DNA of 29,334 nt, from positions 6,523 to 35,856 of the IMG/VR virus record IMGVR_UViG_3300030090_005285; one strand, written 5' to 3'. The translations under genes were made by a program, and so were the position numbers. Positions 9,601 through 17,070 of the stretch are shown in pieces. Source of the stretch: a virus. Positions within the stretch are counted from its first letter, which is position 1, and each line of letters starts with the position of its first letter. The notes below the pieces were generated by a model. It was not told the DNA's origin. It did not search any database and saw nothing but the letters and a program-made list of their open reading frames with translations.

Positions 9601-12087
9601 AATTACGATCCAAACGCTGACACAGATGATGGTAGTTGTGACTATAGTATGGTGGGTTGTAGCGATCCAGGTGCTAATAACTATAGCAACGCGTTTACAG
9701 GTTGTGACGTTAATGGTGTTTACACGGCTGGTGATACAAGTTGTTGTACTTATACTGTAATCTATGGTTGTACTGACAGCTCGGCAATTAATAATACTTA
9801 TAATCCAAACGCAACAACACCGTGTGGTTCTTCAAGTGATCCTAGCGGTCAAAGTAATTGTATAAACGGACAAACCGGTGACAATTGTTGTTGTGAATAT
9901 CAAGCGTTGCCAGTTTATGGTTGTTTAGATTCAACAGCTGCTAATTATAATGCAAACGCAGATACAGATGATGGTTCATGTTGTTATGGAGGTTGTAGTC
10001 AAGGTGATAATTATTTAGGTACGCAACCTGATATATACGGCTTTTGTAATAATTCAGCTTGTACAGGACCTCCTTATTATACAGGTTGTACAAATCCTGG
10101 TGTTTGTGATCCAAGTAATGGTATTTATACTGGGTGTGATAAGTGTACAGGTCAAGTTTATTGTGGTGCTGGTAGTAGTGGTGATTGTGGTTATTTACAT
10201 ATAAATTACGATCCTGAATTATGTTATGATTGTGCTCAAGCTAATCCAGGTGTTACGCCTTCACCTTGCTATGATAGTTTAAATGTGCTTGGAGGTGGTG
10301 ATGTTAGTACTTGTATTGAAACTGTGTTTGGCTGTATGGATGATACGGCTGACAACTATAATCCAGCAGCAACTGCTGATGATGGTAATTGCCAATACAC
10401 TACTTATTGTTGTACAGATACAAACCCTGGTTATTGTAATTATGGAGCGCCAGGAGCTGTAACGCCTGGTAATCCAAGCGGTAGTACTAGCAATTGTCAA
10501 AACGGACTTCCTTCTATGTGTGAAAACACTAGTTGTATTGGTTGTATTGATCCTGCTCTTGGTTTTCATGCCGGTGAAATGGAAGACCCAAACAACCCAG
10601 GTACTATGATAAAAGTTTGTAGAGGCACAACTTATTCTAGCGGACCACAAACAGCAAATTTATGGCAATATACAGATCCAGGAACACTAACAACTTATGA
10701 TGTTTGTTCTAAAGATGGTAGCACGCTAGATCCATTAGATGCCAATGGAAATGACAATAGAGATGGTTGGAATGCTACAAATTATGATCCAACAGCTGAT
10801 CTTGTTTCTTATTGGAATATGTCAGCTCATAATACAAACAATTTACCAACAACAGGTCCATATCCTAATTGTAATTATATTGGTGGTGGTTGTACAGATA
10901 ATGGTAACATGCCTAATAATTACGTAGCTAGTCAAGCTGCTGTAAACTCAGGTTATGGTGGAAATGGTAATGGGTATGTAGGTGGTTCTTTAACACCTGG
11001 TCAACCAGCATTTAATTATAATCCACTTGCTAGCTCAGATGATGGTAGTTGTTACCCTGTAATATTTGGTTGTCAAGATCCAAGTGCAGCAAACACAGAT
11101 GCTGCTTGTAATAGCGGTTCCTTGAACTTTGGTTGGGGTGTACCTGGCGCTGTAGGTGATGGTACTCCTTGGACAGATGTTAATACTGGTAATCAAAATT
11201 GTTGTGTTAGTACTATTAGTGGATGTACAGATGATATTGCACATCGATATATACATACAATTCTTAGTGTTACAACAAGCAACGTTTCGAATACTTCGGA
11301 TGGTTTTGGTTATGCTTTAAATTATCATAAAGGCGTCAACAAAGGATATGTAGTAGATATTGCTAACAAACAAGTTGGTGCTGGTGCTTTTAATTATGAT
11401 CCAAATGCAAATACTTTACAACTTGGTGTTTGGCAAGCAGATGTACCTGTTATTGGTTATGATGCTAGTAATATAGTAAACAGTATTGGTGTTTATTCTC
11501 AATTAGATGCTACTTGTGCAGGTGATCCAACTCTTTGTGTTGGTAACGGTAACGAAACCGCTTGTTGTTATCAAGCTGGATGTCTTGATCCAAACGCTTT
11601 TAACTTTGAATATAACGGTTTTGGATTAGATGATACTCCAAATTGGTATAGTAACACGCAAGAGGAAGGAAGAGCAAGATGGTATGGTGCTAATAACCAA
11701 AGAGTTAATTATTTTGTTGAGGGAGAGATAAACCCACAGACTTGTGTTGATTGTAGTAATAGCTATCTTCACACTGGACAACCAAAACAATCAGATAATG
11801 TTTTTCATAGAACTTGTGCTGATTGCGCTGGTAATAAAGCAGAGCTTTTCTTTGTAGATCCCGTCACAGGTCAATCAACAATGGGTACTCCAACACCTGG
11901 CGCTTATCTTTCTGTAGCTAGAGTTTTAGGACAAGTTGGTACTGGTGCTGATTTAAGTTGTTGTTGTTATCACAAAGGATGTGCAGATCCAAATGCAGAT
12001 AATTATTATCTTGATCCTAATGGTGGAGCTTATAATCCTTTAGTTTGTCAAGGTGATAGTACTATGTGTACTTACAATACAAAATAA
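3658..12087 (+). CDS. Giant tail protein: tail-tubular-B/stabilization-like core plus Cys-rich repeat adhesin
   Basis: The 2809-residue product is a probable tail nozzle or hub protein fused to an adhesin. Its N terminus (MPELKNNFTGGKMNKDLDER, then LVPNGQYRDAWNVQVSTSD) and the phrase WTDNFTEPKRINI starting at W132 are hallmarks of a family annotated as stabilization or tail-tubular-protein-B-like in marine and crAss-like phages. A second conserved core lies at about residues 1513-1615, containing LCENKVLKVLASKDALFNAD, QAIPFVGEYGISKNPESF and GMRNWFADYF. From residue 1842 to the end the protein changes to about 17 Cys-rich GCTDP-type repeats. T7 gp12 has about 800 residues, so this protein is greatly enlarged. 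It should sit at the tail tip facing outward, with the repeats contacting the host. No signal peptide or catalytic site is seen. The start is four bases after the preceding stop. Confidence 0.8.
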   Translation: MPELKNNFTGGKMNKDLDERLVPNGQYRDAWNVQVSTSDESDIGSLQNLLGNTQILSNTIPGDAVCVGSITDDKNNTLYLLLASDQKDMIFSYNNVTETATLVFVDINLGVLQYNKTRLITGINIVDDMLFWTDNFTEPKRINIPRSIEGTDQGGVTNTRLIVPERSIDFNSEINIAEENITVIKKGPKVPPVLRLESSGSTSIKLHCGQPHPYTFQAFGAGDDVTINVKNLIGKFYGNVLHDYYKPGDTLYLKAVEKEPLGSDHDLEDKWSKGIKFDHDIELLIKKDGIGDTSNTDPYSTPIVCEVIAKKGNLYSDIYTVTNLADPDLIFEKKFPRFATRWKYSDGEYSPFSPFSQIAFSPGSFSYHPTKGFNLGMVNTLYAAHIEQFIVQDIPDDVVSVDILYREAGSPVIYVVDTISKNDPFIPGQAYNYWNSRYEYNTFTTTSQVREDGGFKGTYKITSDTISKAIPESQTQRHWDNVPRAALSQEIVANRLVYGNYLQNYDLYSGSDSSVPYKGSFEVNIEDYEKQDFQLPRGNYFDSLPSIKSLRTYQVGIVYEDDYGRQTPVLTGESGVIKTSKDIAKKQHRLTVRPLNDAPDWATSFKYFIKETSSEYYNLAMDRVFDGEDGNVWLSFPSSDRAKVDEETYLILKKDAHGAFVKEKARYKILSIKNEAPDFIKQQASALDTVAYDDVSGNLFSQTGLFNVGSTVPVKDSKIFEITGDRHNELTELIAIFKQKRAEKDLATSDPLTIGQEEVQISLRIINESETQYNGRSQWYRIDKIFNSSDSLGFEFTMEKPFEEDIEFSYVLDGGVVAETFDETKIVFRKEKEEHKSWFDGRFFVKIERDAIVDNKVITTPETNWIKVAQNRLYYLHSGEGKQLERIKTSNLGISTRYAGKNHSDPENDFNGNYELYGSVDSVPGSRIKDSNGDPYDPVNNVGNKLEALIPQCGNADAKVRTGLTDREFYTPSDNANRVMGILKHYIGTHEYDNGNYTPISSNYPEVQDGFWYIDRTYYYFNNTTSSFAPFGFYFGQYEGHVGGGVQIPYKAGSNYQFNRRKGMRLNEDPTPRKISIAFTQVIDADGYNGAIPSASEFNLDNYSEQKDFIDRLKVGTKVKFSDDQTGDDGGPQIRTITKVEGPFSIVGHAKDIIGNSQATPNDPYALRVGWNITFDKHFGNPVYNTRGYNPLYTLKDVQIERDDGTVETCPSEECTGGAAYPWATESDTASAHSTEKDHVFGPGGPTTMEIYEDEYSIGDSEKIIADSPVIWETEPKQDTDIDLYYEASGSYPVSIINSTAQPIRTGAIVRVSKSNPDYYSNVEDASGDTWLARNNLNTEFEEDAIVQSIDFNLDINLGNTANVDNEIRLEEGTILDVIFKGTKIEVVVVEDVDDNTYTNTNPNSIRIEGDFHSNLVSLNWFNCYVFGDNIGVESDRIRDDFNAVTIDNGPKVSTTVIEGRYKEERRKNGLIFSGIYNSMSGINNLNQFILGEGNIKELNPSYGSIQKLHTRDTDLITLCENKVLKVLASKDALFNADGNLNLTSSTNVLGQAIPFVGEYGISKNPESFASDSYRAYFTDAKKGAVLRLSRDGLSPIHEFGMRNWFADYFIQNEKIMLQEGLSKNYVIGSYDTKKKHYNVTFSDLTVSFSEDAKGWVSFKSMASRIKQYDESILHTSQNYPIDFAGISLNNMYYTFREGKFWLSHNNQTYNNFYNYQLASSVNVVLNDTPEVVKSFNTLNYEGSNSRIEEITTAVVNGNTYNDNEYYNLVARDGWFVNSIVTDKGKSTEQHGMVNEFIEKEGKWFNYIKGDTTNINNIDPSEMSLQGIGLPNAISIPTTVYGCTDPNAINYNQNANVDDGSCVLCVYGCTDPSSNTYSLNATCDDGSCEFHGCTNAGAFNYNPNATHDPNNACLPYVYGCQDPLATNHNNNANAWCNSNPNQFNASNNWTVEAFDGGTLAGDSQFNCCQYPLPGCVDEAAGNYDPNADTDDGSCDYSMVGCSDPGANNYSNAFTGCDVNGVYTAGDTSCCTYTVIYGCTDSSAINNTYNPNATTPCGSSSDPSGQSNCINGQTGDNCCCEYQALPVYGCLDSTAANYNANADTDDGSCCYGGCSQGDNYLGTQPDIYGFCNNSACTGPPYYTGCTNPGVCDPSNGIYTGCDKCTGQVYCGAGSSGDCGYLHINYDPELCYDCAQANPGVTPSPCYDSLNVLGGGDVSTCIETVFGCMDDTADNYNPAATADDGNCQYTTYCCTDTNPGYCNYGAPGAVTPGNPSGSTSNCQNGLPSMCENTSCIGCIDPALGFHAGEMEDPNNPGTMIKVCRGTTYSSGPQTANLWQYTDPGTLTTYDVCSKDGSTLDPLDANGNDNRDGWNATNYDPTADLVSYWNMSAHNTNNLPTTGPYPNCNYIGGGCTDNGNMPNNYVASQAAVNSGYGGNGNGYVGGSLTPGQPAFNYNPLASSDDGSCYPVIFGCQDPSAANTDAACNSGSLNFGWGVPGAVGDGTPWTDVNTGNQNCCVSTISGCTDDIAHRYIHTILSVTTSNVSNTSDGFGYALNYHKGVNKGYVVDIANKQVGAGAFNYDPNANTLQLGVWQADVPVIGYDASNIVNSIGVYSQLDATCAGDPTLCVGNGNETACCYQAGCLDPNAFNFEYNGFGLDDTPNWYSNTQEEGRARWYGANNQRVNYFVEGEINPQTCVDCSNSYLHTGQPKQSDNVFHRTCADCAGNKAELFFVDPVTGQSTMGTPTPGAYLSVARVLGQVGTGADLSCCCYHKGCADPNADNYYLDPNGGAYNPLVCQGDSTMCTYNTK
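9181..12084 (+). repeat. Array of about 17 Cys-rich GCTDPxAxNYxPxAxxDDGSC repeats
   Basis: These bases encode residues 1842-2809 of the giant tail protein. Each unit opens with GC(T/Q/V/S/L/M/I/A)D or a variant, continues with a xNYxPNA-like segment and usually ends near DDGSC or a CC/CCC cluster. Clear copies begin GCTDPNAINYNQNANVDDGSC-like at 9181 and GCTDPSSNTY at 9259. Unit length varies from about 24 to over 100 residues because many units carry long, different insertions between the conserved opening and the closing cysteines. By eye there are about 70 cysteines, against a handful in the preceding 1841 residues. The Asp/Asn-rich NADTDDG segment resembles calcium-binding loops. This repeat type is common in Bacteroidota extracellular proteins. 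Divergence between units argues against recent DNA-level amplification. Confidence 0.9.
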
Positions 12088-12104
12088 AAATAAAATAAAT
12101 AAAT

Positions 12105-15100
12105 ATGTCATATAATATAGGTGATCCAGGTCCTGCTGGTGGTTTCATATTTGCAACACCGCAAACGCCTGGTAATAATACTAGTTTTTATTTTGAGGCA
12201 GGGCCTCACGATCTTGCTGTTTCGCAAATGCCACCTGGCAGTTATGGTTATGTTTGCTCTACTGGTAATACGTGGCAGCCGTTGCCAGATCCAACAAATA
12301 TTGGTCCTGGTTTACCTCAAATTAGTGGAGCCGCTGAGTTTGGTTGGATGAAAGCTGTTATACCTACGATTGTATCTATACCTTCTGTTCAAACAGCAAC
12401 TGGTCCTGACGTTGGTGATGGTAAAAATAATACTGTAAATTTATTAAATCCTCCGCCAAACGTACAGGCTATTTTTTATCAATCAGCTGCTGAGTTATGT
12501 GACAATTATTCTACTGTAGGCGTTGATCCAGTTAGTGGTGATGGTCCTATAGATTATACAGACTGGTTTTTACCTTCTGATAGAGAAGCTACATTAATGA
12601 TTAATAATATTGGTCCTAATACGCAATATAATCAAGCTGTAAAAATTTTAGGACCAGGTATTATTTCTAATGGTATTACATATCCACACACTAATAAGTA
12701 TTGGACATCAACAGCCGATCATACAGGTGGATCTATTAAAGCTAGGATAGTAGATTCGTTAACGGGTATAACTACAAATGCTACAAGATGTCACGTTTAT
12801 AGCGTTAGACCAGTTAGAATGTTTGCTCTTCAAGAAGTAGATAGAGAATATCGTTGTCCTGGTGCTACAGGTGGTACACAATGTATAAGCGTTCCTACTG
12901 GTACAACACAACCGCCGTTAGTTGCTTTCGCAACATTACAAGACTGTAATACAGCTTTACAAAATGGTGATTGTGGTGGTGGGCCAAATCCTTGTATACC
13001 AGGCGAAATGGACTGTTATAACTATAGAGATGGCGTTGGTGGTGTTAATATGAGATGGACGCCAAGACTAACACCTATATACACGCCTGGTTTAAGTGGT
13101 TCTGGTTCACATACTCTTGATAACTATACTGACAATATTGGTAATAATTACACCATTAAAACTACTTGGGTTGATACAAGTGGCGTTACACAAACGCAAC
13201 CTCTAACAGCTAGACAATGGATTCAAAAATTTTGGAATATGCCGCCTAGTGCAACAAGTATATTAGATAGATGTTCTTTGTGGGATTCTGTTATTGGGTT
13301 GCCATGGTTTAACTTAAACTTTTCACAAATTGATGCTATGGGTAACGACATAGATTTTAATGCTTTTAAACAAGCAGATGGAAGTGGTTATTTAATAAAA
13401 ATATGGGACAAAAAGAAAAGACTATTAGGTTCTTGGTTATATGATAATTGTCAAGTAATGCATCCAACCGTTAAATACCATAGATCTGACGTACCTGGTT
13501 CTCCACTTAGAAACGAAATAGACTTGCAAGGTAATAGTTTTCCAGAGCTAAGTAAATCTACAAAACTTAGAGTCTATTTTACTTGTAACGACGGTAAAAT
13601 GCCTAAAATGATAGATGGTCATCATATTTATGGTAAAAAATATAGAGTAATTCAATATGGATTTAACACAAGATCAAGTGGTTTTGGTTTTGGACCTGAT
13701 GTTAATTACGGAAAACTAAACGACCCTAATTTTAATCTTAATACAACTGCTACTATATCTAATGGTCTTGCAATTTGTACTCCGGGAAGTCCAATAACTT
13801 TAAATGCAACTGGATTATTAAACAGCGCCGCATTGAATATGACTGGAGCTTTTTTTAATAATACAACTCCTAGTGGAGCTTTAGCAATACCAAGTTTTGG
13901 TTATCACAACGATGATTATAGTACTACATACTTCAATAACCCAAATTACCGTACAGCTTCTTATGCATATTTACTAATAAAATGTGATTATTTTGATAAT
14001 TCACCTTACGGTTATGCGCACATGAACGGTCCTAATACAGATGAGTTTAACATGAATATGATTTGTGATGAAACTCACGGTGCTTGGTGTGGTCAAAAAC
14101 TTTACACTATACCAGCGCCTAGCTATAACGGTCATGATGGGGTTTGTGGAAAAATTAAACCTTTGTCTCAAGCTGGTATTAACGCAACTTCTTTACCTTA
14201 TATAACAAGTGGAAATTATAAAGACGTTAGAGTAAACTGTAGAAACCATGGAATAGCAGGTGGAGGTAAAAGTCCTTATCAAATAAACTTACCAAAACCT
14301 ATTACTGGCAATGTATTACATCCAACCGGTTGTATACCAGGTGATCCAACAAATCCTTGTCTTTATCTTTCTGCTAGTACTATTAATTTACATCCTTGGT
14401 TTGCACAATTTAAACCAGGTGACGGTAGTGTGCCTGGTGGTAATTCAACATGGACAAATATTACGTGGTATAATAGTTTAAATGACTTTATTTACGATCA
14501 TCAAGCCTCACCAACAAGAGAGCCAAATATGTTATGTAAACATGATTTTTGGGCTGGTACTAATGCTACTGGTGGTGGTACAGAATCAGAGCCAGGTGGT
14601 AGAGGTGAAAGCGGTGAATATGTAATAACTGAGTTTAATATAAACGAAGAGCATATATCTGAGAATGGCGGCGTTAAACAATTAAGTATTGTTGGTGATC
14701 CTTTTGCTACTTTTTCATTAACTATTACTACAGACGATGCTACAGTTAAGTATTATAATTTTTCATCTAATAAATTTAGCACAACATATAATAAACTTTC
14801 TTTTGAAAAATTAAATAGTAGTGGTATATATCAACAAGCTATAACGTTTCCAACATCAACTAGTAATGTTGTTTATAGCGTAAGATTACAAGCAGAACCT
14901 CATTTTGATACAGAACTACAATTAAGTGGTGTTTTATCTAAAATAAGTCAAACAAAGAAAATATATCAATACGCTAAAAAGAAAATTACTTTTACTAGTT
15001 CTTCTGAAACAAGCGCTTCTGTTCTTACTTTCCCAACAAACGTAGAAGTAGATGTATCTCCTTCTCTTGTTACTATAGACGATGTTTTAACTAGTAGTGT

Positions 15101-16046
15101 TCCTATTGGCGAGGTAGAAAAAACACTTTCTTGGACTTATACAGTTAGTAACGATAAAAGAATTGTTATAAAAAGACAGCCTTTGATAGAAGATTTTGAA
15201 TCTACAATTACAAAAACTGTTGACGGCGTTGTTGATGTTGGTGATGCGACAGGTGGAAGAATAGTTACACTGAACAATGTTGAAAGTTTATCTGTAGGTA
15301 ATACTATCACTGCTGTTAGTTCTGGTAGTATAATTGGATCACCTGCTATTACCGCTATAGATTCTACTAATAAAAAAATTACAATCAGCGTGGGACAAAA
15401 CTTTGCGCCTAGTATAACATTGACATTTACAGGTGTTGGAGCAAGGGCGGCAAGTAATTTTAACAATACTAATTTTGAGTTAAGAAACTTAAAAGCAACT
15501 TTAAATACTTTAACAACAACAACCACTTCTAACGTTTCTGATAGCGCTATTATTCCTGTAAGTAGTATATCTGGTATAAAGCCTAAAGCATTAGAAAAAA
15601 CTCTTAATAATACTTTTGTATCAACTACAAAAATAGCTTTTAATGACAATATTGATGATTTAGCAGTTGGGCAAACTTTAGTTGAAGGAAAAAATTTAGC
15701 TGGTCAATCTATAAATGGAGCACCTACTATTGTAAGATTATTAGAGTCTGATAACGCTGTTATTCTCTCTTCACCTCAAACGTTTAGAAGTGGTACTAAG
15801 TTAACTTTTGCTAATACTTTTGTAGATGCAAAATCTATAGATTCTAGTAATAAACCTTACGTCGAAAGGATAGAAGGTTCTAATATAATATTAAGTAGCA
15901 ATCAAAATATTAGACAAGGTGAAACTCTTACTTTTATTGGTAGTAGTAACTCTGTTACAATAACAGCAAATATAGCTGTAAAATCAATGGGTGAAAACAA
16001 TATTACAGCTAATTTAAAAATAGATAACATATTAAAAATATCATAA
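12105..16046 (+). CDS. Tail fiber-like protein with N-terminal DUF1566/Lcl-like domain
   Basis: The 1313-residue product is a likely receptor-binding fiber. Residues 1-240 match the pattern of DUF1566/Lcl-type domains, which have a C-type-lectin-related fold: GDPGPAGGFIF near 6-16, FYFEAGPHDLA near 28-38, WFLPSDREATL at 154-164, YWTSTADH at 199-206 and SVRPVRMF near 234-241. A Cys-containing middle part follows. A Gly/Glu-rich hinge (GGGTESEPGGRGESG) near residues 823-837 separates the halves. The C-terminal part is Ser/Thr/Ile/Val-rich, beta-type and repetitive, as in phage fibers. The gene begins 17 bases after the giant tail gene. Its stop codon directly abuts the ATG of the next gene, which is in the same frame. 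Cystine-rich ectodomains in both this and the preceding protein suggest that they form one adhesion apparatus. Confidence 0.75.
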   Translation: MSYNIGDPGPAGGFIFATPQTPGNNTSFYFEAGPHDLAVSQMPPGSYGYVCSTGNTWQPLPDPTNIGPGLPQISGAAEFGWMKAVIPTIVSIPSVQTATGPDVGDGKNNTVNLLNPPPNVQAIFYQSAAELCDNYSTVGVDPVSGDGPIDYTDWFLPSDREATLMINNIGPNTQYNQAVKILGPGIISNGITYPHTNKYWTSTADHTGGSIKARIVDSLTGITTNATRCHVYSVRPVRMFALQEVDREYRCPGATGGTQCISVPTGTTQPPLVAFATLQDCNTALQNGDCGGGPNPCIPGEMDCYNYRDGVGGVNMRWTPRLTPIYTPGLSGSGSHTLDNYTDNIGNNYTIKTTWVDTSGVTQTQPLTARQWIQKFWNMPPSATSILDRCSLWDSVIGLPWFNLNFSQIDAMGNDIDFNAFKQADGSGYLIKIWDKKKRLLGSWLYDNCQVMHPTVKYHRSDVPGSPLRNEIDLQGNSFPELSKSTKLRVYFTCNDGKMPKMIDGHHIYGKKYRVIQYGFNTRSSGFGFGPDVNYGKLNDPNFNLNTTATISNGLAICTPGSPITLNATGLLNSAALNMTGAFFNNTTPSGALAIPSFGYHNDDYSTTYFNNPNYRTASYAYLLIKCDYFDNSPYGYAHMNGPNTDEFNMNMICDETHGAWCGQKLYTIPAPSYNGHDGVCGKIKPLSQAGINATSLPYITSGNYKDVRVNCRNHGIAGGGKSPYQINLPKPITGNVLHPTGCIPGDPTNPCLYLSASTINLHPWFAQFKPGDGSVPGGNSTWTNITWYNSLNDFIYDHQASPTREPNMLCKHDFWAGTNATGGGTESEPGGRGESGEYVITEFNINEEHISENGGVKQLSIVGDPFATFSLTITTDDATVKYYNFSSNKFSTTYNKLSFEKLNSSGIYQQAITFPTSTSNVVYSVRLQAEPHFDTELQLSGVLSKISQTKKIYQYAKKKITFTSSSETSASVLTFPTNVEVDVSPSLVTIDDVLTSSVPIGEVEKTLSWTYTVSNDKRIVIKRQPLIEDFESTITKTVDGVVDVGDATGGRIVTLNNVESLSVGNTITAVSSGSIIGSPAITAIDSTNKKITISVGQNFAPSITLTFTGVGARAASNFNNTNFELRNLKATLNTLTTTTTSNVSDSAIIPVSSISGIKPKALEKTLNNTFVSTTKIAFNDNIDDLAVGQTLVEGKNLAGQSINGAPTIVRLLESDNAVILSSPQTFRSGTKLTFANTFVDAKSIDSSNKPYVERIEGSNIILSSNQNIRQGETLTFIGSSNSVTITANIAVKSMGENNITANLKIDNILKIS
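15252..15947 (+). repeat. Two to three beta-rich fiber modules
   Basis: Residues about 1050-1113 and 1173-1239 of the fiber-like protein align by eye. Each has a leading beta strand, then L(S/A)VG(N/Q)T, a G(S/A)P(A/T)I segment, an SxxQxF segment and a closing LTF strand. A shorter third copy ending SSNQNIRQGETLTFIGSS occupies about 1240-1281. Such modules are typical of trimeric phage fiber shafts. The copies are diverged at the DNA level. Confidence 0.55.
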
Positions 16047-16400
16047 ATGATAGAATTAGATTTTATAGGACAATTAAATACTTCGATGCAAGTTGGTGAT
16101 ATAGTTTATTATCTACCTGTAACAACAACCGCTAGCTTTAACATAAGTAATACTAGTTCTGCTGTAGAGTTAGGGCCAATTACAGAAATACTTGTAAGTA
16201 ATTTTAATAATTTTACAATAAGAGTAGACTCTTCAGCTGCACAACCACCTAACAACAGTTTTTTTATGTTTTCTAAAGACAACACGGTAAATTTAGCTAG
16301 TGTATTAGGTTATCATGCAGAAGTACAATTTGTAAATAATTCAAATAAAAAAGCTGAAATGTTTAGCGTAGGCTCGATTACACAGCTAAATAGTAAATAA
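16047..16400 (+). CDS. Small tail-associated protein of unknown function
   Basis: The 117-residue protein starts MIELDFIGQLNTSMQVGDIV. It has a beta-rich composition with VGDIVYYLPVTTTASF, LGPITEILV and a C-terminal segment LGYHAEVQFVNNSNKKAEMF before FSVGSITQ. I recall similar small proteins beside fiber genes of marine phages; no function is established that I know of. The ATG follows the fiber stop codon with no intervening base and in the same frame, so translation probably depends on termination-reinitiation. A beta-barrel or tail-tip accessory or fiber chaperone role is possible but unsupported. No signal peptide or membrane helix is seen. Confidence 0.75.
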   Translation: MIELDFIGQLNTSMQVGDIVYYLPVTTTASFNISNTSSAVELGPITEILVSNFNNFTIRVDSSAAQPPNNSFFMFSKDNTVNLASVLGYHAEVQFVNNSNKKAEMFSVGSITQLNSK

Positions 16401-16435
16401 AATATAAAAAGTGTAACTATAATAAAAAAACTATT

Positions 16436-17059
16436 ATGAATAATAAAAAATCAATAGCGTTAAGAAGATCTCCTTTTAGAGGCCCAAGATCGGCAAGGTA
16501 TAGAGTTAAAATAAGAGAAGCAGAAGATAGGATGAAAGGTCTTATTAGTGATTTTAAAGATTTAGATACTTCTAATTTATTTGCTGATGCAAAAAATCCT
16601 TATGAAAATATACAGACTGATTTTGAAAATGTATATGAAGATATGGTTGGTGTTGATACGACTGCTACTGATCAAGCTACAGAAGCTTTTAACCAACAGC
16701 AAGCTAACGTATTAGAAGAAATGCAAAAAATGGGTATGGTTAACGCACAGCAATTAGCAAATGCTCAACTAAAACAACAACAACAAGTTACTAAAGAATT
16801 ATCAGAACAAACTACACGAGCTCAAATGATGGCTGCACAAGGTGCATCTCAAGTTCAACAAATGGAGTTTCAAGCAGAGCTACAAAAAGCAAAAGGTGAG
16901 TTTACTGCTCAACAAATGAAATTACAAGGCGCTGTTGATGCTAGAAATTTAGAATATCAGAAACAACAAGGTATAATGGCTTTAGAAGGCGGTATGTTAG
17001 AAGGGTTAAGAGCTGCTAAAATAAATAGTAGAAACTGGTTTCAAAGAACGTTTGGATAA
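16436..17059 (+). CDS. Gln-rich coiled-coil protein, probable internal virion protein
   Basis: The 207-residue protein has a very basic N terminus (RRSPFRGPRSARYRVKIREAEDR, about residues 10-32), a short acidic segment around NPYENIQTDFENVYEDM near 54-70, and a long Gln/Ala-rich helical region from about 80 to 185. The heptad-like composition includes QLKQQQQVTKELSEQTTRAQ. It ends with a hydrophobic-aromatic tail NSRNWFQRTFG. The NPYENxxxxxENxYEDM phrase is familiar from small structural proteins of marine phages. Coiled-coil character and position just before two likely ejected proteins suggest an internal core or ejection protein, analogous to small podovirus internal proteins. This is inference. 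The start sits after a 35-base A/T-rich gap. Confidence 0.75.
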   Translation: MNNKKSIALRRSPFRGPRSARYRVKIREAEDRMKGLISDFKDLDTSNLFADAKNPYENIQTDFENVYEDMVGVDTTATDQATEAFNQQQANVLEEMQKMGMVNAQQLANAQLKQQQQVTKELSEQTTRAQMMAAQGASQVQQMEFQAELQKAKGEFTAQQMKLQGAVDARNLEYQKQQGIMALEGGMLEGLRAAKINSRNWFQRTFG

Positions 17060-17070
17060 AATTAAAAAAC

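Noticed and set aside
9305-9760. Alternative + strand frames within the Cys-rich repeats (9305-9511, 9518-9760)
   Set aside because: They are Val/Leu/Ile/Met-rich shifts of the repeat codons without independent start context; no sign of a frameshifted gene.
10279-10650. Antisense open frame of 123 codons inside the Cys-rich repeats
   Set aside because: The reverse reading of repeated Cys/Gly/Asp codons gives Thr/Ile/Ser-rich low complexity; the sense frame has clear protein repeats.
9181-12084. Possible CRISPR or DNA satellite repeat
   Set aside because: The repetition is at protein level with variable unit length and synonymous divergence; there are no identical direct repeats with regular spacers.
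15137-15649. Antisense open frame of 170 codons inside the fiber gene
   Set aside because: It is Val/Leu/Ser-rich with no recognisable motif, lies fully opposite a well-supported gene, and is explained by the Thr/Ser/Asn codon bias of the repeat region.
12105-16046. Diversity-generating retroelement target, because of the lectin-like domain
   Set aside because: No reverse transcriptase motif and no nearby near-identical template/variable repeat pair is visible, and the domain is N-terminal rather than at the usual C-terminal position. The rest of the genome would be needed to exclude it fully.
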